Shown piece after piece: positions 1 to 6,786 of a stretch of DNA of 64,000 nucleotides. The first letter of the stretch is position 1. Each line of letters begins with the position of its first letter. Both the position numbers and the translations under genes were made by a program. Below the pieces are notes generated by a model. It did not search any database, had not been told where the DNA came from, and was given only the letters and a program-made list of their open reading frames with translations. This DNA is from Palsa-504 sp963789225 (GTDB lineage: Bacteria > Actinomycetota > Actinomycetes > Streptosporangiales > Streptosporangiaceae), in the NCBI GenBank assembly GCA_963789225.1, contig CAWBKD010000025.1, positions 186,001-250,000 on the forward strand, read 5' to 3'.

Positions 1-150
1 AACCCCTACTCCATGAGCACGTCCTTCTACCCCGGTTCGCCGCTGTTCACCTATCCCCTGATCAAAAACTTCAAGAACCAGCTGTGGGGTGCCAACGTGG
101 GTGACATAGGGGCCATCTGCACCAACACGCCGACGGCACCGCCAACCTGA
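1..150 (+). CDS. C-terminal end of an unidentified protein (cut by window edge)
   Basis: An open frame runs from the first base to a TGA at 148-150, giving the last 49 residues of a protein whose start lies outside the window. The tail is rich in Asn, Tyr, Phe, Pro and Thr and ends in a Pro/Thr stretch, more like a secreted or surface protein than a cytosolic enzyme. Inside it has an ATG at residue 5, but the following gene starts only 17 bases after the stop, so this is more likely the end of a longer gene than a small protein. I do not recognise the family. Confidence 0.4.
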   Translation, partial: NPYSMSTSFYPGSPLFTYPLIKNFKNQLWGANVGDIGAICTNTPTAPPT

Positions 151-167
151 CCGAAGCCGACCCCGGG

Positions 168-539
168 ATGAGCACCCACGGCGAGCTCGTCGAGCGCTTC
201 ATCACCAGCCTGGAGGCCAGGGACTGGGACACCTGGGCCGGGCTGCTGGATCCCGCGGTGATCTACGAGATCCCGCAGTCGCGGGAGCGGATCCGGGGGC
301 GCGATCGCTACCTGCGGTTCAACCAGGAGTATCCCGGTGACTGGCACCTGCGGCCGAAGGTCATCATCGCCGACGAGCACCATGGTGTGGTGTGGTTCGA
401 GTGGCGCGTGGACGACCGCCGTGACGACGCGATGGCGTTCTTCGAGTTCGCCGGCGGCCTGATCACCCGCGTCACGGACTTCTGGCCGGAACCCTACGAG
501 CCGCCGCCCGGCCGCGAGCACCTCGTCGAGCGCTTCTAG
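168..539 (+). CDS. SnoaL-like / NTF2-fold small protein
   Basis: This 123-residue protein has the length and layout of the SnoaL-like (NTF2 superfamily) fold: an N-terminal helix followed by the short helix motif DWDTWAGLLDP, then W/F-rich strands ending in FFEFAGGLITRVTDFWPEPYEPP. In this fold the cone-shaped pocket binds small hydrophobic ligands, and members act as cyclases, isomerases or accessory proteins; the substrate cannot be read from the sequence. The stop codon overlaps the stop of the convergent membrane-protein gene by three bases, so the two transcripts must run into each other. Confidence 0.7.
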   Translation: MSTHGELVERFITSLEARDWDTWAGLLDPAVIYEIPQSRERIRGRDRYLRFNQEYPGDWHLRPKVIIADEHHGVVWFEWRVDDRRDDAMAFFEFAGGLITRVTDFWPEPYEPPPGREHLVERF

Positions 540-1786
540 GGATCGCCCGGTGCCGCTGGCCGGCTCGATAGCTCGGGGCCGGGTAGCCATACCGACACGT
601 GGGCGGGCTGGAACGCCTCCTGGACGACGCCGACCAGATCGCCCCGGATCGCGTCCAGGTCGATGGTCTGGCGCAGCCGCGCGGTGAACGCGACCACGAC
701 CGCTTCCGCATCGTAGCGGGACCGGTTGAATCGGCGGTCGACGAGCGTCTGCACCCGCCTGCGCAGCGGGTTGAACAGCGCGGCGATGACCAGCGTGGCC
801 ACGGCCACGGCCACCGAGCTCCTGAACGGCAGCACGCGCGTGGCCAGGAGGACCAGGCCGGCGAACACCCCGGCAAGCAGCGCCGTGATCAGCGCGTAGG
901 AGACCACCCGGCTGATGACCCGGTTGAGCTCGTACAGCCGGTATTTCAGCACAGCCACCCCCAGGCAGGCGGGCAGGGCGGCCGTGCCGAGGAAGGCCAG
1001 CACGTTCGTCACCGACTGATTACTCAAGCCCGGGATGGTTTTCACGGCGAACGCGACGATGAAGACGCCGAAGTACGCGAACACGAAGATGGCCGCGCCG
1101 CTGTAGAGCCACTTGAGCTGCTGGCGGTGCACGCCGCTGGCGTGCCGGTAGGTCGGTACCTGCATGGTCAGCCAGGCCACCCAGCTGAGCAGGGTCCCGG
1201 CGATCACCACCACGTCGAGTACGCGGAATGCCCAGGGCGACGGGTTAGCCAGGCTCCCGCTGGCCTGGATGCGGACATCTCCTCCGGCCGCTACCAGCAC
1301 GCCCCGGCTCGAGGTGACCAGGCCAACCAGCAGCCAGCCGATCGCCCCGGCCGTGGCGGCCCGGTGCCACCGGCCCGCAGGCAGCGTGCCGTCCGGGAAC
1401 AGCCACAGTAGCAGCGTGACGGAGACCAGGAACATCGGCCAGCATTCCTCGAGCACCACCGCCACCCAGCCCAGGGGCAGCGACCCGTGGTGCATCCGGT
1501 AGTCCAGGATGAGGTACTGGCTGGCGGGGGCCCCCTCCACGATGATGATCGCCAGCAGGAGCCATCCGATCGGGTTGCGTGGCCGGCGAACGGCGAGCAG
1601 CGCTCCCACCGCGGTCGCGGGCACCACGCCGGCTGCCGTGATGAATGCGTCGGCCACCGGTCCGCCGGTCCCGGGCTGGCGGGTGAGGTGGTCCAGCACG
1701 ACGGAGCCCGCGGCGAGCCCGAGCACGGCCACGCCGAGCACGGCGGCCGCCACGGGTGCCATCCGTGCTCGCCAGCTCGTGCCCAC
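536..1786 (-). CDS. Polytopic membrane protein resembling a sensor-kinase input module, no kinase domain
   Basis: The 416-residue product starts at a GTG and shows about ten hydrophobic segments spread over residues 10-330, followed by a cytosolic tail. The segment LYELNRVISRVVSYALI, then RRRVQTLVDRRFNRSRYDAE, is characteristic of the membrane part of a large group of actinobacterial histidine kinases, where it leads into GAF and kinase domains. Here the protein stops about 80 residues later with no H-box or ATPase domain. It is therefore a stand-alone sensor-like protein or a shortened kinase. Its last codons overlap the stop of the upstream SnoaL-like gene. Function is unknown. Confidence 0.6.
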   Translation of the reverse strand: MGTSWRARMAPVAAAVLGVAVLGLAAGSVVLDHLTRQPGTGGPVADAFITAAGVVPATAVGALLAVRRPRNPIGWLLLAIIIVEGAPASQYLILDYRMHHGSLPLGWVAVVLEECWPMFLVSVTLLLWLFPDGTLPAGRWHRAATAGAIGWLLVGLVTSSRGVLVAAGGDVRIQASGSLANPSPWAFRVLDVVVIAGTLLSWVAWLTMQVPTYRHASGVHRQQLKWLYSGAAIFVFAYFGVFIVAFAVKTIPGLSNQSVTNVLAFLGTAALPACLGVAVLKYRLYELNRVISRVVSYALITALLAGVFAGLVLLATRVLPFRSSVAVAVATLVIAALFNPLRRRVQTLVDRRFNRSRYDAEAVVVAFTARLRQTIDLDAIRGDLVGVVQEAFQPAHVSVWLPGPELSSRPAAPGDP

Positions 1787-1864
1787 CGAGATGCCCGTGC
1801 CCTTCCGTCGATCGCCCGCGATGAGCCAACCTTAGGCACGTGGCGTCCCGAGATCGTTACGGGC

Positions 1865-1905
1865 CATAAAAGCGGGGGGCGCAGGCTTAGCGCCTGCGCC
1901 CCCCG
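1865..1905 (-). terminator. Intrinsic terminator of the secreted-protein gene
   Basis: A perfect 14-bp stem (1873-1886 pairing with 1892-1905, ending in a run of six G:C pairs) closes a 5-nt loop. On the minus strand it is followed at once by CTTTTAT, the U-tract of a classical Rho-independent terminator. It lies 22 bases past the stop codon of the secreted Ig-like gene. Such textbook terminators are uncommon in this GC-rich window, where most hairpins lack the U-run. Confidence 0.8.
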
Positions 1906-1927
1906 TTCGTGCTACCGGGCTACGGCT

Positions 1928-3142
1928 TTACCACCAGAAGCCGTATGGCCTGATCTGGACGTAGGTCGTGGCGTAGCTCTGCCCTTGTCCGAAGAACATG
2001 AAGTTGTTGTGGTTCGAAGAAGCAGAACCGGTGACCTTGACATAGAACGAGTTCCCGGAGTGGTTACCCCAGATGTTGAACCCTGACCGGACAGTGAAGT
2101 GGACGGTCAGGCTCGCGCTGTGACCGGGATACAGGTTGCCGAGGTTCTCGTACGCGGTGTTGCCGTAGATGTGGCAGCCGTTGTAGTAGTTGTAGTACGA
2201 GTAACCGCAGTAATCCGCCTTCAGCTGCCATGGCAGCGAGATCTGCGCGGTCACGTCCGCAGCGTAGTCCTGGCCGAAGTTCGGGCCGAAGTTCTGGTTG
2301 TACTGGCCCGGGCCCCAGAAGAAGTTCTGGTTCGAGTTGCTGACTCGCAGCGTGCAGCTGCCGCCCCCGCCGTTGTACACCGGCGACGTGCAGTACAGGG
2401 ACGTGTGGATGTTGGTCTCAGAGTAGTTGTTGTAGTTGTGGTGGTTGTAGTAGTTCTGGTGCGGGTGGAAGTACACCCAGAACGGGCCGACCTGGACGTG
2501 CCCCCACTGGTTCCACGCATACACCGAGAAGCTGAACGAGGTGATCCCGTTCGGGATGTTTCCCGACACCATCCCGTTGTTGATGCCCAGCCAGTTCGGG
2601 CCCCCGACCAGCTGGTAGCTGGCGTCGTTATTGGCCTGGAACTGGTAGCTGAAAGACGAGCCGCTCACCGAGCTCGGCGGCGAGTCCTGGGTGAACTGCG
2701 GAGCGTTCCCGTTCTGCGGCGGGTTGTTCGGCGGGTTCGAATTGCCCCCGACGGTCACCGAGGTCATGGCGCTGGAGCCCATGTAAGCGGTGTTCGTAGG
2801 CGTGTAGGTAGCCGTCAGCGTGTACGATCCGGGCGTCGTCACGCCGGTTATCTGGCAGCCACCGCCGCCGCCACCGAACATCCCGCCGCCGCCCACCTGG
2901 ATGGAGCAACTGCCGCCCGCGCCGCTGACGCTGATGGACCCGCCCCCGCCGGAGGGTGACACCGACGCGCGGACGTTGATCGTCGAGCCCTGTGCTGTGG
3001 CGCTCACCAACGTCGTCGTGGTCGTTGCGGCGGCGGCCGGACCGGCTGTCAGCAAGACGCCGCCAGCCATGCCACCTGCCAGTATCAGCCCTGCTGCCAC
3101 GCTCACCGAACGGCGGCGCGTGGCCTGTATGAGTTTGTGCAT
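1928..3142 (-). CDS. Secreted Ig-like surface protein with Asn/Tyr/His/Gly-rich C-terminal half
   Basis: The product (404 residues from the ATG at 3142) begins with a Sec signal peptide: KLIQATRRRS, a hydrophobic core, and an AAA-type cleavage site near residue 40. The ATG is preceded by GGAAAGG seven bases upstream, which fixes the start although the frame is open to 3361. After the signal come a bacterial Ig-like domain with a long Gly-rich insert and two Cys-containing strands, a He_PIG/cadherin-like segment with WLGINNGMVSGNIP, and an Asn/Tyr/His-rich stretch leading to a beta-rich C-terminus with four more Cys. No sortase signal or enzyme motif is seen. It probably has a structural or adhesive role outside the cell. 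An intrinsic terminator follows. Confidence 0.65.
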   Translation of the reverse strand: MHKLIQATRRRSVSVAAGLILAGGMAGGVLLTAGPAAAATTTTTLVSATAQGSTINVRASVSPSGGGGSISVSGAGGSCSIQVGGGGMFGGGGGGCQITGVTTPGSYTLTATYTPTNTAYMGSSAMTSVTVGGNSNPPNNPPQNGNAPQFTQDSPPSSVSGSSFSYQFQANNDASYQLVGGPNWLGINNGMVSGNIPNGITSFSFSVYAWNQWGHVQVGPFWVYFHPHQNYYNHHNYNNYSETNIHTSLYCTSPVYNGGGGSCTLRVSNSNQNFFWGPGQYNQNFGPNFGQDYAADVTAQISLPWQLKADYCGYSYYNYYNGCHIYGNTAYENLGNLYPGHSASLTVHFTVRSGFNIWGNHSGNSFYVKVTGSASSNHNNFMFFGQGQSYATTYVQIRPYGFWW

Positions 3143-3170
3143 GTACAAACCTTTCCACCCGTTTACACGA

Positions 3171-3240
3171 GTCCCTGCCGTGTACCTGTACAGATCCCTG
3201 CGTGTGCCTGTACCGGTCCCTGCCGTGTACCTGTTTACAG
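3171..3240 (-). repeat. Three tandem ~23-bp repeats upstream of the secreted-protein gene
   Basis: Three imperfect copies of a 22-25 bp unit (core CCCTGCCGTGTACCTGT) lie at 3171-3193, 3194-3215 and 3216-3240, between 30 and 100 bases upstream of the ATG at 3142. A further GTACC half-unit and TACAGGTATAAAG lie just beyond. They sit in the leader or promoter of the secreted protein, so they may be operator repeats or a repetitive 5' leader. The wider region 3143-3520 has no other gene that I can support. Confidence 0.5.
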
Positions 3241-3520
3241 CGGTACCTGAGATAGCGCAAACGTCCCCTACAGGTATAAAGCTCGGAGAACGCGATATGT
3301 TGCAAGATCCTGGTAACACTTTGGCAAAACTGTTCAAGCAGGTTCGTTCGCGAGAGCTCATGCACCGCGGGGACGAGCCGCTCTGGGGACGTAGGGCGGG
3401 ACTGCCTCATCGGGTTAGGTGTGGCCAACCAGGTCAAGTTCGAGGGTAACGGGGTAGACCGTGCGGTGTCGCCGTTCGCGCGGCGCCTCAGCAAGTAATG
3501 ACGAAGTTTCCAGCCAGGCT

Positions 3521-4213
3521 TCAGGTTAGGCTCCGGGCCGTGACCCTGTTGATCGCCTTGGTCATGCAGTAGCCCACGTGTGCTCCGGAGACCAGGTCCT
3601 GGACCTGGGCGCGCACGACCGGGCTCGGCTCGTCGAGCTCCACGAACAACTGGGGCACGCCGCCGAATGATTCACGACGCCAGGTCATCTTCTGCACGGG
3701 CCCGGCGATCAGGGCCGCCACCTCGGCGTCACAGCGACTCGGGTCATAGGCCCACTGCAGGAGCAGCATCGTCTGGTAGCCGTGCCGGATATAGAAGCCA
3801 GCTTCGGCATCGGCGCCCAGGGAGATGCGCGTTGCGCCCAACCGGATGGCGCCGGCTTCGAAGGCCCGCAGCAGGGCACGTCCGATGCCCCTGTCGAAGC
3901 CGAGCGCGAACGCGAGGGCGTCCAGGGCCCGCCGGCGGGCTCCGGTTTCGGCCGCGAGATCGGCTCGCCAGCGCTCGATCACGACGGCGTTCGGCGTATC
4001 AAGGAACCGTGCGATGTCGGCTAGGCCGAGGCCGGCCCGGCGCAGCAGCGCGATCCGACCCGCGGCGACGATCTGGTCTTCGGTGTAACGGCGGTACCCG
4101 GTCGTCCGGTCGACCCGGGCAGGGACCAGCAGGCCGCGCTCGTCGTACAGGCGGAGGGCCTTGACCGAGAGGCCGGTAACCGCGGCGAACTCGGCGGGTC
4201 CCAGTTCCTTCAT
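3521..4213 (-). CDS. MerR-family regulator carrying a partial acetyltransferase-like C-terminus
   Basis: Residues 7-75 form a MerR winged helix: FAAVTGLSVKALRLYDERGLLVPARVD, then GYRRYTEDQI. A coiled dimerisation helix follows to about residue 105. The C-terminal half then reads like the final third of a GNAT acetyltransferase: RISLGADAEAGFYIRHGYQ resembles the last GNAT helix-strand, but no acetyl-CoA loop (Q/RxxGxG/A) is present. Loss of the middle of an ancestral MerR-GNAT fusion is a likely origin. The ATG sits six bases past a -10-like box in a promoter with a 19-bp spacer, so it probably autoregulates. Ligand is unknown. Confidence 0.65.
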   Translation of the reverse strand: MKELGPAEFAAVTGLSVKALRLYDERGLLVPARVDRTTGYRRYTEDQIVAAGRIALLRRAGLGLADIARFLDTPNAVVIERWRADLAAETGARRRALDALAFALGFDRGIGRALLRAFEAGAIRLGATRISLGADAEAGFYIRHGYQTMLLLQWAYDPSRCDAEVAALIAGPVQKMTWRRESFGGVPQLFVELDEPSPVVRAQVQDLVSGAHVGYCMTKAINRVTARSLT

Positions 4214-4250
4214 GACGCGATCATCAAGCGTGCCCCTGGGGCAAGGTCAA
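4214..4250 (-). promoter_or_regulatory. MerR-type promoter/operator with 19-bp spacer
   Basis: Reading on the minus strand, a -35 box TTGACC (4250-4245) is followed by a 19-bp spacer and GATGAT (4225-4220); the MerR-family ATG begins six bases later. The spacer holds a perfect 13-bp palindrome, TGCCCCAGGGGCA (4231-4243). An overlong spacer with a dyad in it is the hallmark of promoters activated by MerR proteins through DNA untwisting. The short distance to the ATG predicts a leaderless mRNA. Confidence 0.6.
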
Positions 4251-4320
4251 GCCACCGGCCCGGGGCCGGGCCGGCTTCAGGGCCGCGGGACCGAGGCTTT
4301 CAGGAGCCCTTGGGCGGACT

Positions 4321-4419
4321 CTGGGCGCGGAGCTGTACTGGCTGATCCCCGCCGCCATGACGAGTCTCGTTGGCGGCGTGATCAACGCGTGGCTGTTCCT
4401 AGTCAGGGTGACCAGCTAG
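4321..4419 (+). pseudogene. Possible C-terminal remnant of a membrane-protein gene
   Basis: Between the MerR and PRC-barrel genes (4214-4439) no intact gene is seen. One plus-strand frame, open from about 4216, ends at a TAG at 4417-4419 with a convincing transmembrane tail: ELYWLIPAAMTSLVGG followed by VINAWLFLVRVTS. There is no usable start codon context and the upstream part is low-complexity, so this looks like the 3' end of a decayed gene. It could also be chance. Confidence 0.25.
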
Positions 4420-4439
4420 GCGGGCTTCTGATCGTTACC

Positions 4440-5057
4440 TCAAGGCGACCGCGTCTGCTGGGCCATAGGCGGCAGTTCCCCTACCTGTTCCATGGTGAGG
4501 TTGACCCGGATTCCCTCGTCCACCCGGATCACGGCGCTGATGGGGATGGCGACTTCCTTCTGGCCCCACAGGTGCCCCTCCTGGAGCAGCACGTGGGTCA
4601 CCCGATCATCGTCTGGGTTGACGAGGAAGCCCTGCACCCGCCCGATTTCGCCATCGACGGCGAAGACCGGGTCGCCGGGCCCCACCTCGTCCTCACCCCC
4701 CGGAATAACGTCTTCGAAGGTCGCCGTCTGCCTCCACGCTGCTGGCCCGCGGTCGGTGATCGTGCCATAGCCTCCGGCTATCGAGGCGGGTCTCGCACCC
4801 GTGACCAGGTCGCGCTCCGCGGCGTGGTCGAGCTTGCCGAACTCTGCGAGGGTGCAGCGCAGCCTGATTTCCCCGTCCGTGGTCTCGATCAGGTCGACGG
4901 GGACAAGCCGCTCGGCCTCCCGACTGTGCCCCGGCTGGATGACAAGGTGGGTGACCATCTCTGTGGCCGGCTCGATGATCAGACGGCGCACCTCACCGCA
5001 CTCGCCGTCCGTGCAGCTTGCCCTGGCCCCGATCGTGAACTGCGACTCTCCGGCCAT
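4440..5057 (-). CDS. Double PRC-barrel domain protein
   Basis: The 205-residue protein contains two copies of the PRC-barrel strand pattern: residues 9-50 (GARASCTDGECGEVRRLIIE...THLVIQPG) and residues 125-170 (GDPVFAVDGEIGRVQGFLVN...THVLLQEG). PRC barrels are small beta barrels found in RimM and in photosynthetic reaction-centre H subunits; free-standing actinobacterial forms are thought to be stress-related adaptors. There is no catalytic motif. It is transcribed alone, towards the MerR gene. The ATG at 5057 is the start; a GGCGGC purine run sits upstream without a strong Shine-Dalgarno sequence. Confidence 0.75.
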   Translation of the reverse strand: MAGESQFTIGARASCTDGECGEVRRLIIEPATEMVTHLVIQPGHSREAERLVPVDLIETTDGEIRLRCTLAEFGKLDHAAERDLVTGARPASIAGGYGTITDRGPAAWRQTATFEDVIPGGEDEVGPGDPVFAVDGEIGRVQGFLVNPDDDRVTHVLLQEGHLWGQKEVAIPISAVIRVDEGIRVNLTMEQVGELPPMAQQTRSP

Positions 5058-5226
5058 AGCCGCCCCCTTCCGTCTCGTCGGACCGTAGCGGGCACCTGCC
5101 CAGCATCAGCGCGATGGGTGCTGTGGATCATCAAGGACCGGCCTCGGCGCCGGTCACGTGACCTGGGCGAGTTTCGCCAACAGTATCGCCAAGATCTCCA
5201 CCCGAGAAAGACCCGCTAGCGATGGG

Positions 5227-5298
5227 CGCCCCCAGCAGGATTCGAACCTGCGCACACGGCTCCGGAGGCCGATGCTCTATCCCCTGAGCTATGGGGGC
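5227..5298 (-). tRNA. tRNA-Arg (anticodon CCG)
   Basis: The minus strand folds as a full cloverleaf: 7-bp acceptor stem GCCCCCA/TGGGGGC, D-arm GCTC...GAGC, anticodon loop CTCCGGA giving anticodon CCG (reads CGG Arg codons), and T-arm GCAGG-TTCGAAT-CCTGC. The first anticodon-stem position is a mismatch; all other stems pair. CCA is not encoded, as is usual for actinobacteria. It lies next to, and opposite in strand to, a response-regulator gene and an ArgRS-like anticodon-binding gene. Confidence 0.93.
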
Positions 5299-5394
5299 TG
5301 CGCGACGTGGGAAAGGCTACCAGCCAGCAACCGTTACCAGGACACGCGGCGGGTACACTGCGCAATTACAAGGCAAGACGCTACCCTCACGCGA

Positions 5395-5775
5395 GTGGAG
5401 CAGGGATTGAGACGGGTGCTCGTCGTTGACGACGACGAGGTGATCAGGCAGCTGATCGCGGTCAACCTCCAGCTCGAGGGGTTCGACGTGTCGATGGCGG
5501 TGGACGGGCAGGACTGCCTCGACAAAGTGGGGGACATCGATCCGGACGTCATCACGCTGGACGTGATGATGCCGCGGCTGGACGGCTGGGAGACGGCGGT
5601 CCAGCTGCGCAGCTCGCCGGATACCGCGCATATCAAGGTGGTCCTGATCTCGGCGCGCGCCCAGGAGGACGATAAGGCCAGGGGCAGCCGGGTGGGTGCG
5701 GACGCCTACCTGACCAAGCCCTTTGACCCGAACGAGATGATCCGCGTCGTCCGCGAGCTCGCCGGCGCCAGCTAG
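5395..5775 (+). CDS. Single-domain response regulator (CheY-like receiver)
   Basis: The 126-residue product is a bare receiver domain: VLVVDDDEVI supplies the acidic pair, DVITLDVMMPRLDG carries the phospho-acceptor Asp, VLISAR the switch Ser and YLTKPFDP the conserved Lys. There is no output domain, so it acts by protein contact. The frame is open back through the tRNA, but the start is set at GTG 5395, seven bases after TACCCT (possible leaderless -10). A TTG at 5407 with GGAG six bases upstream is the alternative. It abuts the NrtL-like gene (stop at 5775, next GTG at 5776), so the two are surely co-transcribed. Confidence 0.85.
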   Translation: MEQGLRRVLVVDDDEVIRQLIAVNLQLEGFDVSMAVDGQDCLDKVGDIDPDVITLDVMMPRLDGWETAVQLRSSPDTAHIKVVLISARAQEDDKARGSRVGADAYLTKPFDPNEMIRVVRELAGAS

Positions 5776-6768
5776 GTGATCACCGCCTGGCTGCGGCGGG
5801 CCATCTTGGCCGCAGCCGGTACCGATGAGGAGGATCCGCTGCTCCGCCCGGGCGGGGGACCGGGTAGCTACGCCTCCAGCCTGCCGTTCCGCCTGGCCGG
5901 GCCCGGCCGGGACCCGCGCGATATCGCCAAGGCCCTAGCCGCCAGGCTCATAACCGAGCCGGACATCGCGACCGCTGCGGTCACCGGCCCCGGCTACCTC
6001 ACGGTCACCGTCACCCACGACGCTCTGGCCGGCCTCGCGGTCCGCGTGGCCGAGGCGGGCGAGGCGTGCGCGGCCAGTGACGCGCTGCGCGGCCGCACCG
6101 TGCCCGTGCCGCCCGCCGCCGACCTGGCCGCCGCCCCGGACTGGCCGCAGGCGCGGGCCGCCCTCGCCGCTGAACTGACCGCCCGCCTGGCCGTCGCCGC
6201 TGGCGCCACACCTATCTATTTTCCCGAACGAGCGTTGGTTCCCCTCCCGGTCCCCCTTCCTCCGTCCGCGTCCGGAGCGGAAAGCGTCGCCGGCGCTATC
6301 CAGTACGCGGGCTACGATGCCGTGCGCTTCGCGCTCGCGCGCACGCCCCCCGGCGGGGAGTACCCGGAGGCGGCGGCCCTCGCCCGGCATATGCTGACCA
6401 ATCCCGCCTATGCTGTTCGGTACGCGCATGCCGCCGCTGCCGCCGTGCTGCGCTGGGCTGCCACGCTGGGCACACGGCCAGCGGAGTTCCAGCCGCGCCT
6501 GCTCACCCGACCCGAGGAGCTGGCGCTGCTCGACGCGCTGTCCTGGCTCCCGGAACGGGTGGCCATGGCCGCGCGTCGCGGCCGCCCCGACGAGTTTGCC
6601 GGGTACCTGGAGGAACTGGCCGCACGGACGGTTGACACGATGAGTACCTCGGGCTTTACGCATATATCTGCCATCAGCAGCGAAAGGCGGTGGCTGGCCG
6701 CCGCGGCGCGGACCGGGCTGGCCGCCAGCCTGGGGCTGCTCGGAATCGGCGCGCCCGGGCGCCTGTAG
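5776..6768 (+). CDS. nrtL: ArgS-related anticodon-binding protein without a catalytic core (NrtL-type)
   Basis: The protein (330 residues) looks like an arginyl-tRNA synthetase reduced to its ends. The N-terminal half resembles the ArgRS additional domain (LPFRLAGPGRDPRDIAKALAARL, then GYLTVTV), and the C-terminal half is a DALR anticodon-binding domain (AVRYAHAAAAAVLRWA...HISAISSERRWLAAAARTGLAASLGLLG). The Rossmann core with HIGH and KMSK motifs is missing. Streptomyces genomes have a similar gene just before lysA, annotated NrtL. It sits downstream of a response regulator and 480 bases from tRNA-Arg(CCG), suggesting, by inference, tRNA-Arg binding rather than charging. The gene symbol is from memory. 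Confidence 0.75.
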   Translation: MITAWLRRAILAAAGTDEEDPLLRPGGGPGSYASSLPFRLAGPGRDPRDIAKALAARLITEPDIATAAVTGPGYLTVTVTHDALAGLAVRVAEAGEACAASDALRGRTVPVPPAADLAAAPDWPQARAALAAELTARLAVAAGATPIYFPERALVPLPVPLPPSASGAESVAGAIQYAGYDAVRFALARTPPGGEYPEAAALARHMLTNPAYAVRYAHAAAAAVLRWAATLGTRPAEFQPRLLTRPEELALLDALSWLPERVAMAARRGRPDEFAGYLEELAARTVDTMSTSGFTHISAISSERRWLAAAARTGLAASLGLLGIGAPGRL

Positions 6769-6786
6769 GGATCGGAGGGGGATCGC

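Noticed and set aside
3143..3300. c-di-AMP (ydaO) riboswitch before the secreted protein
   Set aside because: Such riboswitches often precede actinobacterial cell-wall genes, but none of the conserved ydaO blocks could be found; the region is repeats instead.
5158..5394. N-terminal extension of the response regulator
   Set aside because: The extension reads through the antisense of tRNA-Arg and has no receiver-domain homology; starts at 5395 or 5407 fit the family.
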